64,000 nucleotides of DNA from Pseudoclavibacter soli DSM 23366 (GTDB lineage Bacteria; Actinomycetota; Actinomycetes; Actinomycetales; Microbacteriaceae): NCBI RefSeq assembly GCF_000423505.1, contig NZ_AUIC01000005.1, positions 1 through 64,000 on the forward strand. Reading direction: 5' to 3'. Under the pieces are notes generated by a model that did not search any database, was not told the origin of the DNA, and saw only the letters and a list, made by a program, of their open reading frames with translations. A program made the translations under genes and the position numbers. Of the stretch, positions 8,696-17,996 are shown in pieces; within the stretch, counting starts at the first letter, position 1, and every line of letters begins with the position of its first letter.

Positions 8696-9865
8696 ATGCC
8701 CGACCTGCACGTGAACGCCGCGCTGGTGACCGATGTGGGGCTCAAGCGCAGGCTCAACGAAGACAGCGGCATCGCCGAGTTCCCCGTGTTCGCGGTGGCC
8801 GACGGCATGGGCGGGCACGACTCCGGCGAGGTCGCCAGCGCCATCGTGGTCGAGCAGCTGCGCACACTGGTCACGCCGGATGCGGCACTCACCACGCCCG
8901 AGCGGGTCGCCCAGGCGCTCGCCGAGGCGCATCGACGCGTGGCCGAGCTCTCGCACTCGCGGCCGCACGGCTCGGGTTCCACCGTCACCGGTGTCGCGGC
9001 GGTGGAGGTCGACGGCCGCTCGCAGTGGCTGGTGTTCAACGTGGGAGACTCTCGGGTCTACCGCTCGCGCGACGGCTCGCTCGTGCAGTGGACCCGCGAT
9101 CACTCGCTCGTGCAGGAGTGGATCGACTCGGGTGTGATGACGCCCGAGCAGGCCGCGCAGACGGATCGCGGCAACGAGATCACACGGGCCATGGGCGCCG
9201 ACGACTCCGCACCCGACTTCTTCCTCGCCCCGGTGGTCAATGCCGAGCGTCTGCTGATCTGCTCGGACGGCCTGCACGGTCTGGTGAACGCCGAGGCGCT
9301 GCGGGCCTCGCTGGTGATGGGCGGCACCCCCGGCACGACCGCCGCCGGGCTCGTCGCGCGTGCACTCGACGCGGGCGGGCGCGACAACGTCACCGTGATC
9401 GTGCTCGACGTGGTCTCGGGCGGGGCCGTCGACGAGGTCGAGGCGGTCTCCGAGAGCATCGGCTCGGCCGGCGCGGTCGTGGCGCATGCGGCTGATCGGG
9501 GCAGCACCGAATTCGTGCCGCGTTCGCAGCGTCGCTTCGAGCTGACCGATTCCGACACCGTCTCGATCTCGTCGATCGAGCGCGGCGCGGGAGCTGAGCA
9601 CGACACGGTGCTGGCCTCGGCGCCCGCCCCTGCACACGCCGACGACACCGTGTTCGTCGACGAGCATGACACCGTGCTGGTGCGCCGAGACGCCGCCGAC
9701 GAGACTGCTGAAGACCTCGACGACCTCGACGATCAGACCATCGTGGTGCGGCGGGTGCACCCCTCGACCGAGGTCGCCGCCGACGATTCGGATCTCGATG
9801 CCGAGACGGTGCTCGTGCGGCCTGCCGACGGCGATCTCGATGCCGACACCGTGCCGGTGCGCTGA
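8696..9865 (+). CDS. PP2C-type Ser/Thr protein phosphatase with repeated T-V motif tail
   Basis: A 389-residue PPM phosphatase. Metal-binding and catalytic motifs are all present: TDVG/RRLNEDS near residue 15-25, VADGMGGH (~40), GSGSTVTG (~95), VGDSRVYR (~115), SDGLHG (~190) and GGRDNVTV (~225). It presumably reverses the kinase encoded next door. The tail after about residue 285 is acidic and holds a series of D/E-x-T-V/I elements (SDTVS, HDTVLAS, DDTVFV, HDTVLVRR, DQTIVVRR, AETVLVR, ADTVPVR), which look like phospho-Thr sites for an FHA domain. AGAGGA precedes the chosen ATG; the longer frame from 8597 overlaps the ABC gene and lacks this support. Confidence 0.92.
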   Translation: MPDLHVNAALVTDVGLKRRLNEDSGIAEFPVFAVADGMGGHDSGEVASAIVVEQLRTLVTPDAALTTPERVAQALAEAHRRVAELSHSRPHGSGSTVTGVAAVEVDGRSQWLVFNVGDSRVYRSRDGSLVQWTRDHSLVQEWIDSGVMTPEQAAQTDRGNEITRAMGADDSAPDFFLAPVVNAERLLICSDGLHGLVNAEALRASLVMGGTPGTTAAGLVARALDAGGRDNVTVIVLDVVSGGAVDEVEAVSESIGSAGAVVAHAADRGSTEFVPRSQRRFELTDSDTVSISSIERGAGAEHDTVLASAPAPAHADDTVFVDEHDTVLVRRDAADETAEDLDDLDDQTIVVRRVHPSTEVAADDSDLDAETVLVRPADGDLDADTVPVR

Positions 9866-10004
9866 GGCGTTCCGCGGGGGCGTGAGTCGACGTGACGAGA
9901 CGGCAGATCTCCAGAGAAGTCACAGGCCTGACACGAATATGCCCTAGAATCATGACGTTTGCGACGTGATCGACGCGGCGTATGCCGTCAGGGGGAGGAG
10001 CGCC

Positions 10005-11114
10005 ATGGCCAAGCGACTGCCGGCTCCCGCTCCGACGCTGCCCGGCTACACCGTGGTGCGGCCGCTCGGCACTGGTGGCTTCGCCGACGTCTACCTCTAT
10101 GAGCAGAACATGCCGCGGCGCTCCGTCGCGGTGAAGGTGCTGATCACCGACGTCGTCGATGACGACGTGGTGCGCATGTTCAACGCCGAGGCCGATGTCA
10201 TGGCCCGGCTGAGCTCGCACCCCTCGATCCTCAACGTGTACCAGGCCGGCGTCGCCCCCGACGGGCGGCCGTATCTGGTCACCGAGTTCTGCCCCACCGG
10301 GGTCTCGCCCGCCTACCGCAGGCAGGTGCTGCCGCTGCAGACGGTGCTCGACATCGGCGTGCGCCTGGGGTCGGCCCTTGAGACGGCGCATCGTGCCGGG
10401 GTGCTGCATCGCGACATCAAGCCGTCCAACATCCTCTACACCTCGTTCGGCACACCCGTGCTCGCCGACTTCGGCATCGCCACCTCGCTGTCGGGCCGTA
10501 ACGCCAGCGACGTGTTCGCCATGTCGGTGCCGTGGAGCGCGCCCGAGGTGGTCACCGAGCAGACCACGGGCACCATCGCCTCAGAGGTGTGGTCGCTCGG
10601 GGCCACGGTCTATTCGCTGCTCGCCGGGCACTCCCCATTCGAGATCCCCGGTTCGGGCAAGAACTCCACGGCGCAGCTCAAGGCACGCATCGCCAAGGGT
10701 CGCATCACTCCGCTCGAGCGCACTGATGTGCCGCAGCCGGTGCGAGACGTGCTGTGGCGGTCGATGTCGGTCGACCCGGCCCAACGGCAGCGCAGCGCTC
10801 TCGAGTTCGCCCAGCAGCTGCAGCTCGCGCAGCAGCAGGTGGGGCTGCCCGCGACGCCGCTCGAGGTGGCCTCTCAGGAGTGGGCCGGTGCGGGCGCCCC
10901 GCTGGGGTTCGGCGACGCGGCGCTGCGCGGCCCCGCGCGCAGCGAGGTCGCTCAGCCCGGTTCTCGACGCAGGCATGGGGCCACCGTGCGAGACCTGACC
11001 TCGAGTGACGAGCAGTCGCGCCCCGCGCACGGCTCGCGAGTGTGGCTGTGGGCGGTGGCCACGGTCGGCCTGGTGGCACTGGCGGTGGGGGTGACGCTGT
11101 GGCTCGTTCGATGA
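10005..11114 (+). CDS. Membrane-anchored Ser/Thr protein kinase
   Basis: A 369-residue Hanks-type kinase with glycine loop GTGGFADVY (~20), ATP-binding Lys in VAVKVL (~41), catalytic loop HRDIKPSN (~135), metal-binding ADFGIAT (~154) and a PWSAPEV P+1 segment. The region 275-340 is a linker, and residues ~344-367 form one membrane helix ending almost at the C-terminus, so there is no extracellular sensor domain such as PASTA. The very strong SD GGGGGAGGAG fixes the start. It overlaps the next gene by ATGA, coupling kinase and large surface protein. Likely substrates are the FHA/T-V motif proteins of this cluster (inference). Confidence 0.93.
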   Translation: MAKRLPAPAPTLPGYTVVRPLGTGGFADVYLYEQNMPRRSVAVKVLITDVVDDDVVRMFNAEADVMARLSSHPSILNVYQAGVAPDGRPYLVTEFCPTGVSPAYRRQVLPLQTVLDIGVRLGSALETAHRAGVLHRDIKPSNILYTSFGTPVLADFGIATSLSGRNASDVFAMSVPWSAPEVVTEQTTGTIASEVWSLGATVYSLLAGHSPFEIPGSGKNSTAQLKARIAKGRITPLERTDVPQPVRDVLWRSMSVDPAQRQRSALEFAQQLQLAQQQVGLPATPLEVASQEWAGAGAPLGFGDAALRGPARSEVAQPGSRRRHGATVRDLTSSDEQSRPAHGSRVWLWAVATVGLVALAVGVTLWLVR

Positions 11115-14100
11115 ACCCCAGGCTTCAGCAGGTGCGCGGGCTGCTCAGCAGCCGGTGGACGGCGTGGGTCGCCGCCCTGCTCGTCGTCGCGCTCGTCGTG
11201 GTCGCCGCGGTGATCTCCCAGGGCGTGCAGACCCAGCAGACCCAGCTGCACAACCCCACGGTGTGGGCGGTCAACGGCAAGGGCCCGTCGTATGCGGCGG
11301 TCAACACCGATGTCACCGAGCTCGAGACGGTGCGCAGTGGCAGTTCGGCCGACTTCAAGATCGCCGGTGTGCTTCAGGACGATTCGAACGTGGTGCTCTA
11401 CAGCGACCAGCAGAAGATCGCGGTGGTCGATCCGGCGAATCCGCAGACGTTCACCGACCCCGAAGAGGCGCAGTCCGCACCGCTCGAGGCCGATCAGATC
11501 ATCACGTCCGGCGCATACGCGGCATTTCTCAACCAGTCCTCGGGCGCGCTAGGCGCGGAGTCGATCGCCGATCTGGCCTCCGGCCTCTCTCCGACGCAGA
11601 TCAATGTCAGCACCGACGACGCCGCAGAGAAGTTCGTCGCCGGTGCCGTCGACGACGAGGGCACGCTCACCGGCTACAACGACCGCGGTGAACTGGTGAC
11701 CTATGACGTGACCGAGTCGAAGGAGACCTCGCGCGAGAGCGTCGACGGGCCAGGTGCGGTCGAGAACGTCACCCTGTCGACCTTCGGGGCGCACTGGGCG
11801 CTGCTCGTGCGCGGCGACTCCTCCTCCGCCCTCTGGATCGACGGTGCGGAGGTCTCCGCGGATCTCGGCGCCGAGGCCCGCCTGGCCCGGGCGTCGTCGA
11901 GCGCCGAGCAGCTGGTGGTCAGCGATGCCGACGGGCTGCACTCCTATCGCGCCGACGGATCGGCGGGCGATTACGCGGTCGAGGCCTCCGGCACTCCGGC
12001 ACAGCCGACCTGGGTCGACGGCTGCGTGTACGCGGCCTGGGGCTCTGGTTCCGCCGCCTCCGCCTCGGTGTGCGGGCAGGCGGCCGAGTCGCTCGAGCTT
12101 CCGACGTCGGCCTCATCGTCCACCTCGCAGCTGGTGGTGCGCGAGAACCGAGGCTCGATCGTGCTCAACGACGTGTCCTCAGGGCTGGTGTGGCAGCGCG
12201 AGGGCGACCAGTGGGTGTTCGTGCCCTCCTCCGAGACTTGGACGACCGATGAGCAGGTGCTCCAGGCCGCCGATGCAGAGCAGACGCAGGACGCCCTGCA
12301 GAACGTCTGCCCCGTGCCGGCCAGCGGCGACAACGCCGTGTTCGGCGTGCGCCCGGGGCAGCTGACCAACGTACCGGTGCTGGTGGGCGCCACAGACGCC
12401 AACCGGCAGGATGTGCTCGCCCTCGCCACCGATGCCAGCGCTCCGGCCTGGCAGGGGGCGTCGCTCGGCACGCTCGGCGTCGTCGGTGACGGCCAGGCAC
12501 TGTCGGTCGACGCAACTGCGACCAGTGGCTCGGGCACGGTCTCATATGTGCTGACCGATGGCTCAGATTGCCGAGTGAGTGGCGAGGCCACTATCGAGGT
12601 GCATCCGGAATCGCAGAACGAGGCCCCCGTATACCGTGCGCCGAATGATCAGTCGCTGACCAACCTGCAGGTGTCGCAGGGCGGCAGCCTGCGTTTCAAC
12701 GGTCTCACCGGGTGGGTCGATCCTGATGGCGACCCCGTGTACGTACTCTCGGCGACTGCGTCGCAGGGTGTTGCTGCGGCTACCTCCGATGGCACGGTGG
12801 CCTATAAAGCCGACGCCGATCAAGAGCAGGGTCGAGTCACGATCACACTGCAGGTTACCGATGGCCGTGGCGGCGTGGCGACACGAGATGTCGTGGTGAC
12901 GGTCACCGACAGCCCTCTGCTTAAGGCGGGTTCGTTCTCAAAGGCGGTGACCGTCGGTGAGGCTGTTGACATCGATCTGAGCGACCATGTCAGCGGCATC
13001 AGCGGCGGAGACGTCACCTCGTCGCGCGCCACCCTGTCGCGCGCCAGCGTCGCCGAAGCACAGCAGGGCGACGTCAGTGTGGTTGCCAACGACACCTCGC
13101 TGACGGTGAATGTCACGGCGATCTCAGCGGGTATGTACCCGATCACCTACGAGGTCACCTCGGGCTCGAGCACGGCGACGGCGACCCTGCTCGTCACGGC
13201 GGTCGAGGCATCACAGCCGTTGAGCACGGCTCCAATCACAGTCTTTTTGCGACAAGATGAAGACGTCACTATCGATCCGTTCAGTGCTGTTGTCAACCCG
13301 TCTGGCGGGGTGCTCATTTTGGGCGAGGCCACCGCCTTCGAGCTGACCGATACGCAAGATGCCCTGAGCGCCAACGTGGTCAACGGCAGCACCCTGCGGG
13401 TCAGCGGTCAGACCCATGACGGGGCGGCGGGGCGCATTGGCACGTTTAAGTACACGGTGTCTTCAGGCGACCAGTCTGTGATCGGTCAGGCTACTGTCTT
13501 CCAGCTCGACGAGAAGTCGTCGACGCAGCCGGTGGCGGTCGCCGATCAGATTACTGTGCGAGCCGGGGCCCAGATCGACATTCCCGTGCTCGACAACGAT
13601 GTGGCCCCGGCTGGTGCCACACTCATGCTCGATCCGCGGCAGACCACCGACGATCTGCCCGGGCTGGCCTTCCCCTCCGGCTCGGTGCTGCGTTATCTGG
13701 CGACCGACGAACCGGGCAGCTACACCTTGAGCTACCGGGTCTATTCGGCAGGGCATCCCGGTGAGGGGTCGCTCGGCACCGTCAACGTTCAGGTCACTTC
13801 GGGTGATGGCAACCAGTCTCCGCAGCCGGTTGACCTCGACCGCAGGGTGGTCTCTGGAGAGTCGACGGTTATCACTGTTCCCACTGCAGGTGTCGATCCC
13901 GACGGTGACGAGGTCACCGTGGTCGGGGTAACCCAGCCGGCAGTCAACGGTTCTGCGCAGGTCACTTCCGACGGGCGCATCCAAGTGATCTCGTCGACCG
14001 AACAAGGTCCGATCGAGTTTGACTACACCGTTGCCGACTCTCGCGGGGCGACGGCATCGGCTCATCTGCGCGTCGGAGTGATCACCGGTGCGAGTGTCTC

Positions 14101-16963
14101 TCCGGTGGCCTACAACGACTACGTCGAAGCCGCTCCCGGTCAAGCCGATGTAGCAGTGAATCCCACGCTCAACGACACACGCATCGGTGACGAACAGCTT
14201 GAGGTGACCAACGTGGTGCAGGTGGTCTCACAGCTGGCCACCGACTCCGACCCGGTCGAGCTCGACGTCGACGACAACACCGTCACGCTCCCCACCGATC
14301 AACTGGGCAAAACGGTCTACAAATACACGGTGCGCAGCTCTGGCGGGGCGACGGCGGTGGGGTCGATCGTGCTCAACGTCACCAACGATGCGCTGCCCAC
14401 CTACCCGGTGTTGGTCGACTCGAACGTGGGTGGCTCAGACATCGATGGCGACCGTTTTGCCGTCGATGTGCTCGCCGACAAGCTTGTCTGGTCGGGCGCA
14501 GAACTCAAGACCACTCTGCGCAACGCACCCAGCGGAATCAATCTCGACGGTTCGGTCGTCTCTGGCTCACTGACCGACAATCGGCAGACCATCGCGGTGC
14601 AGGTTGCCGTGGCAGACGGAGGTGATGATGCTCCCAAGACCTGGGCATTCGTCAAGGTGCCCAAGAAGAGCTCACTGCGGCCGCAGCTGAAGTCGCTCTC
14701 CAAGACCTACGAGGTCGATGAGAACTCGCAGCTCGACATCTCGCTCAACGACGAGGTGGTGAGCCTCTCTGGGCGCTCGCTGCAGGTCAACAGCGCCAAG
14801 AGCTCGGGCACGCGGCCAGAGGCCTCCTGCTCGGTGTCGGGCACCAAGGTCACCTATCAGTCGGCCAAGGGCCAGGCCGCCACCGACGGCTGCTCCGTCG
14901 AGGTGCAGTGGTCGGGCCAAGACGACACCAAGACCACGCTGTACCTGCCGATCAACGTCAACCTCGACGATCCGCCCCCGGTGCTGCGCTCGCAGCAGAT
15001 CGCCGTGGTCGACCCGGCCACCACGCAGACGGTCTCGCTGCAGGACGTCACCGAGTGGTCGCTCGACAAGTCGCAGCTGCAGTACACGTGCACGAGCCCC
15101 TCCGGTCCCATCACGGTCAGCTGCCAGGGCGGCCAGGTCACGCTGACCGCGGCCCCCGACGCGCAGCAGGGGCAGATCGTCTCCTTCGAGGCGACGATCG
15201 TCTCGCCGTCGTTCGACCCGAAGCCCTCGGCCACGCTCACCGTGCAGGTTGGTGTGCTGCCGCGCACCACGCTGTCCCCGATCGCGCTGAGCCTGGATCT
15301 CTCCGAGGGAGACGGCGCCTCGGTGCAGGGCACCGAGGAGGCGCTCGCGGGCAACGCCTCCACCAGCAAGTACACTCCCCTGACGCTCACCGGGGTCGAT
15401 TTCGCGGGCAGTGAAGGGGTCACCGGCACGGTCTCGGGCTCCGGCATCTCGGTGTCGATCGCGGCGAACACCGCTGGCGGCGTCAAGACCGGCAGCTACG
15501 AGGTGCGTGACGCCCAGGGCAATGTCGGCACCGGCCGCATCGAGGTGAACTACCAGGCGCGCCCCAACAAGCCGAGCGTCACCGTCGACACCGTGGGCGA
15601 CGGCACCGTGACCCTGGCGCCGCAGCAGAGCGAGACGCTCAGCGTGCCGGCGGTCACCGGCTTCGCGGTGACCTGGAGCGGAGGCTCGACCACCTGCCCG
15701 GTCAGCGGCACCTGCCAGATCGGCGGGCTCGCCAACTTCGAGAGCACGACCTTCACCGTGGCCGCGGTCAACGCGGTGGGGCAGTCCCGCGAGACGGCGT
15801 CGGTCACGACCTTCGCCTATCGTGCACCCGATGCGCCAGTAGTGAGCACTCCGATCCCCACCGGTGATGGCACGGCGTCGTTCACGGTGACCGGCAGTGG
15901 CGACGCGGCGAGCATCGAGGTGACCACTGAGGCGGGCGGCGCGAAGACGCTTCCCGGCGGTGGCGGCTCGGTCGAGAACATCGCGGTGAACAACGCCTCG
16001 ACGCAGGTCACGGTGACTGCGAAGGCGCGGGATCTGCCGCCGGTGGTGCGACAGCAGCCGGGCAACACTCCGGGTGTGACCACTGCCACCGCCTACGGCA
16101 TCGGAAATCCGAGCGCCGCTCTCGTCGTGTCGGGCACCACGTCGAACACCATCACCGTGACGCCGACCGTCACACCGAAGGGCGGCGATCTGCACTGCAG
16201 CTGGACGGTGAACGGTGCGGAGGCCTCGTCGACCTCCTGCGGCTCCGTGACGTTCGGTGAGAGCGATGGAGTCGTGGTCAACCAGGTCAACACCATCACG
16301 ATGTCGGTGTGGGCGACGGACCCGGGGGGCGCCTCCGGGCCGTGGACGGAGCCCCAGCGCTCGAACGAGGTCACTGCGACGCCGATCACCTTCCCGGGGG
16401 ACAACCCCGAGGTGAAGTACACAGTGACGACCGATGGGTCGAGTGCGCAGCTCGTCAACACTCAGCATGAGGGCTTCACCGCCATTCTTGTCGGGGCTGC
16501 CCAGCCCACCAAGGGTGACCAGCACGTCTCCTACCGGTGGCGGTTCTCCGACGGCACTGAGGATGCTCAGACGTACCAGGCCGAGTCGAGCGGCACGCCA
16601 CGGTACCTGTTCTCCGTCTCCGGCGGCCAGTGGGTCAACCAGGCCGATCACGTCTTCACCGACTCCGCTGACTGGACGTTCGCACTCCCGCAGCAGCCGA
16701 CGGTGAATGCCGACTCGAGTGATTACGACATCACCATCAGGTACAAGAAGGCCTCCGGATCGTGGCAGTCTGTCCCAGACGGTTCATCGTCGGTCGCTCT
16801 GCCGAACACGGATGCGACCTACACCTTTGAATGGACGGTCACGTTCACGAGCGACTTGGCTGAGGGAAACGGGCAGACGAGGACCTTCACTCTCACCACC
16901 AGTGAATACGCGGCACCAGCCGACCCCGACCCAGCCGACCCCGGAGCCGAGACCTCGCCATGA
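11111..16963 (+). CDS. Giant Ig-like/fibronectin-type surface protein
   Basis: A 1950-residue protein with an N-terminal signal anchor (about residues 17-38) and a long extracellular part. Residues ~45-480 resemble a beta-propeller-like region; then come about ten beta-sandwich repeats of 90-100 residues with the signature VDPDGD...VTDGRGG (for example near residue 535), typical of tandem Ig/cadherin-like bacterial modules, and fibronectin-III-like repeats from about residue 1480 (RPNKPSVTVDTV). It corresponds to the FN3 component of the bifidobacterial PFNA cluster. It starts inside the kinase stop (ATGA) and is followed after 58 bp by moxR. Adhesion or cell-envelope sensing is plausible. 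The middle third uses more A/T at third positions than its flanks. Confidence 0.85.
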   Translation: MNPRLQQVRGLLSSRWTAWVAALLVVALVVVAAVISQGVQTQQTQLHNPTVWAVNGKGPSYAAVNTDVTELETVRSGSSADFKIAGVLQDDSNVVLYSDQQKIAVVDPANPQTFTDPEEAQSAPLEADQIITSGAYAAFLNQSSGALGAESIADLASGLSPTQINVSTDDAAEKFVAGAVDDEGTLTGYNDRGELVTYDVTESKETSRESVDGPGAVENVTLSTFGAHWALLVRGDSSSALWIDGAEVSADLGAEARLARASSSAEQLVVSDADGLHSYRADGSAGDYAVEASGTPAQPTWVDGCVYAAWGSGSAASASVCGQAAESLELPTSASSSTSQLVVRENRGSIVLNDVSSGLVWQREGDQWVFVPSSETWTTDEQVLQAADAEQTQDALQNVCPVPASGDNAVFGVRPGQLTNVPVLVGATDANRQDVLALATDASAPAWQGASLGTLGVVGDGQALSVDATATSGSGTVSYVLTDGSDCRVSGEATIEVHPESQNEAPVYRAPNDQSLTNLQVSQGGSLRFNGLTGWVDPDGDPVYVLSATASQGVAAATSDGTVAYKADADQEQGRVTITLQVTDGRGGVATRDVVVTVTDSPLLKAGSFSKAVTVGEAVDIDLSDHVSGISGGDVTSSRATLSRASVAEAQQGDVSVVANDTSLTVNVTAISAGMYPITYEVTSGSSTATATLLVTAVEASQPLSTAPITVFLRQDEDVTIDPFSAVVNPSGGVLILGEATAFELTDTQDALSANVVNGSTLRVSGQTHDGAAGRIGTFKYTVSSGDQSVIGQATVFQLDEKSSTQPVAVADQITVRAGAQIDIPVLDNDVAPAGATLMLDPRQTTDDLPGLAFPSGSVLRYLATDEPGSYTLSYRVYSAGHPGEGSLGTVNVQVTSGDGNQSPQPVDLDRRVVSGESTVITVPTAGVDPDGDEVTVVGVTQPAVNGSAQVTSDGRIQVISSTEQGPIEFDYTVADSRGATASAHLRVGVITGASVSPVAYNDYVEAAPGQADVAVNPTLNDTRIGDEQLEVTNVVQVVSQLATDSDPVELDVDDNTVTLPTDQLGKTVYKYTVRSSGGATAVGSIVLNVTNDALPTYPVLVDSNVGGSDIDGDRFAVDVLADKLVWSGAELKTTLRNAPSGINLDGSVVSGSLTDNRQTIAVQVAVADGGDDAPKTWAFVKVPKKSSLRPQLKSLSKTYEVDENSQLDISLNDEVVSLSGRSLQVNSAKSSGTRPEASCSVSGTKVTYQSAKGQAATDGCSVEVQWSGQDDTKTTLYLPINVNLDDPPPVLRSQQIAVVDPATTQTVSLQDVTEWSLDKSQLQYTCTSPSGPITVSCQGGQVTLTAAPDAQQGQIVSFEATIVSPSFDPKPSATLTVQVGVLPRTTLSPIALSLDLSEGDGASVQGTEEALAGNASTSKYTPLTLTGVDFAGSEGVTGTVSGSGISVSIAANTAGGVKTGSYEVRDAQGNVGTGRIEVNYQARPNKPSVTVDTVGDGTVTLAPQQSETLSVPAVTGFAVTWSGGSTTCPVSGTCQIGGLANFESTTFTVAAVNAVGQSRETASVTTFAYRAPDAPVVSTPIPTGDGTASFTVTGSGDAASIEVTTEAGGAKTLPGGGGSVENIAVNNASTQVTVTAKARDLPPVVRQQPGNTPGVTTATAYGIGNPSAALVVSGTTSNTITVTPTVTPKGGDLHCSWTVNGAEASSTSCGSVTFGESDGVVVNQVNTITMSVWATDPGGASGPWTEPQRSNEVTATPITFPGDNPEVKYTVTTDGSSAQLVNTQHEGFTAILVGAAQPTKGDQHVSYRWRFSDGTEDAQTYQAESSGTPRYLFSVSGGQWVNQADHVFTDSADWTFALPQQPTVNADSSDYDITIRYKKASGSWQSVPDGSSSVALPNTDATYTFEWTVTFTSDLAEGNGQTRTFTLTTSEYAAPADPDPADPGAETSP

Positions 16964-17021
16964 CCCGGCCGAGACCATCGCAGCCAGCCGCACCACCGCA
17001 TCCATCAGAAGGAGCACACAC

Positions 17022-17996
17022 ATGAGCAGCAGCATCACCGCCGAGCAGACCGCGTGGTTCGGCGACACCTTCGGTCGTCTGGTCGACAATGTCGAGCAGG
17101 CCATCGTCGGCAAGCGCCACGTCGTCGAGCTCGCTTTCACCGCATTGCTCAGCCGTGGCCACCTGCTGCTCGAAGACGTGCCCGGCACCGGCAAGACGGC
17201 GCTGGCACGAGCAATCTCGCGCACCGTGCAGGGCAGCTCATCGCGCATCCAGTTCACTCCTGATCTGTTGCCAGGTGACATCACCGGCATCAGCGTCTAC
17301 GACCAGAAGCGCGGCGAGTTCGAGTTTCATCCCGGGCCGATCTTCGCCAACGTGGTGCTCGCCGACGAGATCAACCGCGCCTCGCCCAAGACGCAGTCGG
17401 CACTGCTTGAGGTGATGGAAGAGGGCCAGGTCACCGTTGACGGCGTCACCCGCCCCGTCGAAAAGCCATTTCTGGTGATCGCCACACAGAACCCAGTCGA
17501 GCAGGCCGGTACGTACCGCCTGCCCGAGGCTCAGCTCGATCGCTTCTTGCTCAAGACCTCACTGGGCTACCCCGACGCGGCGGCCACCCGACGCATTCTT
17601 GAGGGCTCGGCCCTGACCACCAGCGACATCGCCGAGGTCATCGCGCCGAAGGCGCTGCTGGGCATGATCGACTTGGTGCGTGGAGTGTTCATCGACTCGG
17701 TGCTCATCGACTACATCACGCGGCTCATCGAGGCCACCCGCGACGCCAAGCAGACCAGGCTCGGCGCGAGCGTGCGCGGTGCCATCGCGCTGACCAACAC
17801 CGCTCGCACTTGGGCCATCGCCCACGGGCGCAACTACGTCACTCCCGATGACGTGCGGGCTCTGGCGGTTCCGGTGCTGGCCCACCGCCTGATTCTCGAT
17901 CCCGAGGCCGAGTTTGACGGGGTCACCGCCGAGTCGGTCGTCGGCCAGATTCTGCTCGACGTTGAGCCGCCGGTTGCGGGGGTTGCACAGCAGTGA
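17022..17996 (+). CDS. MoxR-family AAA+ ATPase
   Basis: A 324-residue AAA+ chaperone-like ATPase with Walker A GTGKTALA (~52), the family motif QFTPDLLPGD (~80), Walker B LADEINRA (~112), sensor ATQNPVEQ (~155) and a C-terminal lid. MoxR proteins usually act with the DUF58 protein encoded immediately downstream to assemble or activate partner proteins. AGAAGGAG before the ATG supports the start. It overlaps the DUF58 gene by GTGA. Confidence 0.93.
   Translation: MSSSITAEQTAWFGDTFGRLVDNVEQAIVGKRHVVELAFTALLSRGHLLLEDVPGTGKTALARAISRTVQGSSSRIQFTPDLLPGDITGISVYDQKRGEFEFHPGPIFANVVLADEINRASPKTQSALLEVMEEGQVTVDGVTRPVEKPFLVIATQNPVEQAGTYRLPEAQLDRFLLKTSLGYPDAAATRRILEGSALTTSDIAEVIAPKALLGMIDLVRGVFIDSVLIDYITRLIEATRDAKQTRLGASVRGAIALTNTARTWAIAHGRNYVTPDDVRALAVPVLAHRLILDPEAEFDGVTAESVVGQILLDVEPPVAGVAQQ

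Noticed and set aside
14672-16651. 659-codon minus-strand frame inside the giant Ig-like gene
   Set aside because: Arg/Gly-rich antisense shadow caused by biased codons; no start signal and no domain.
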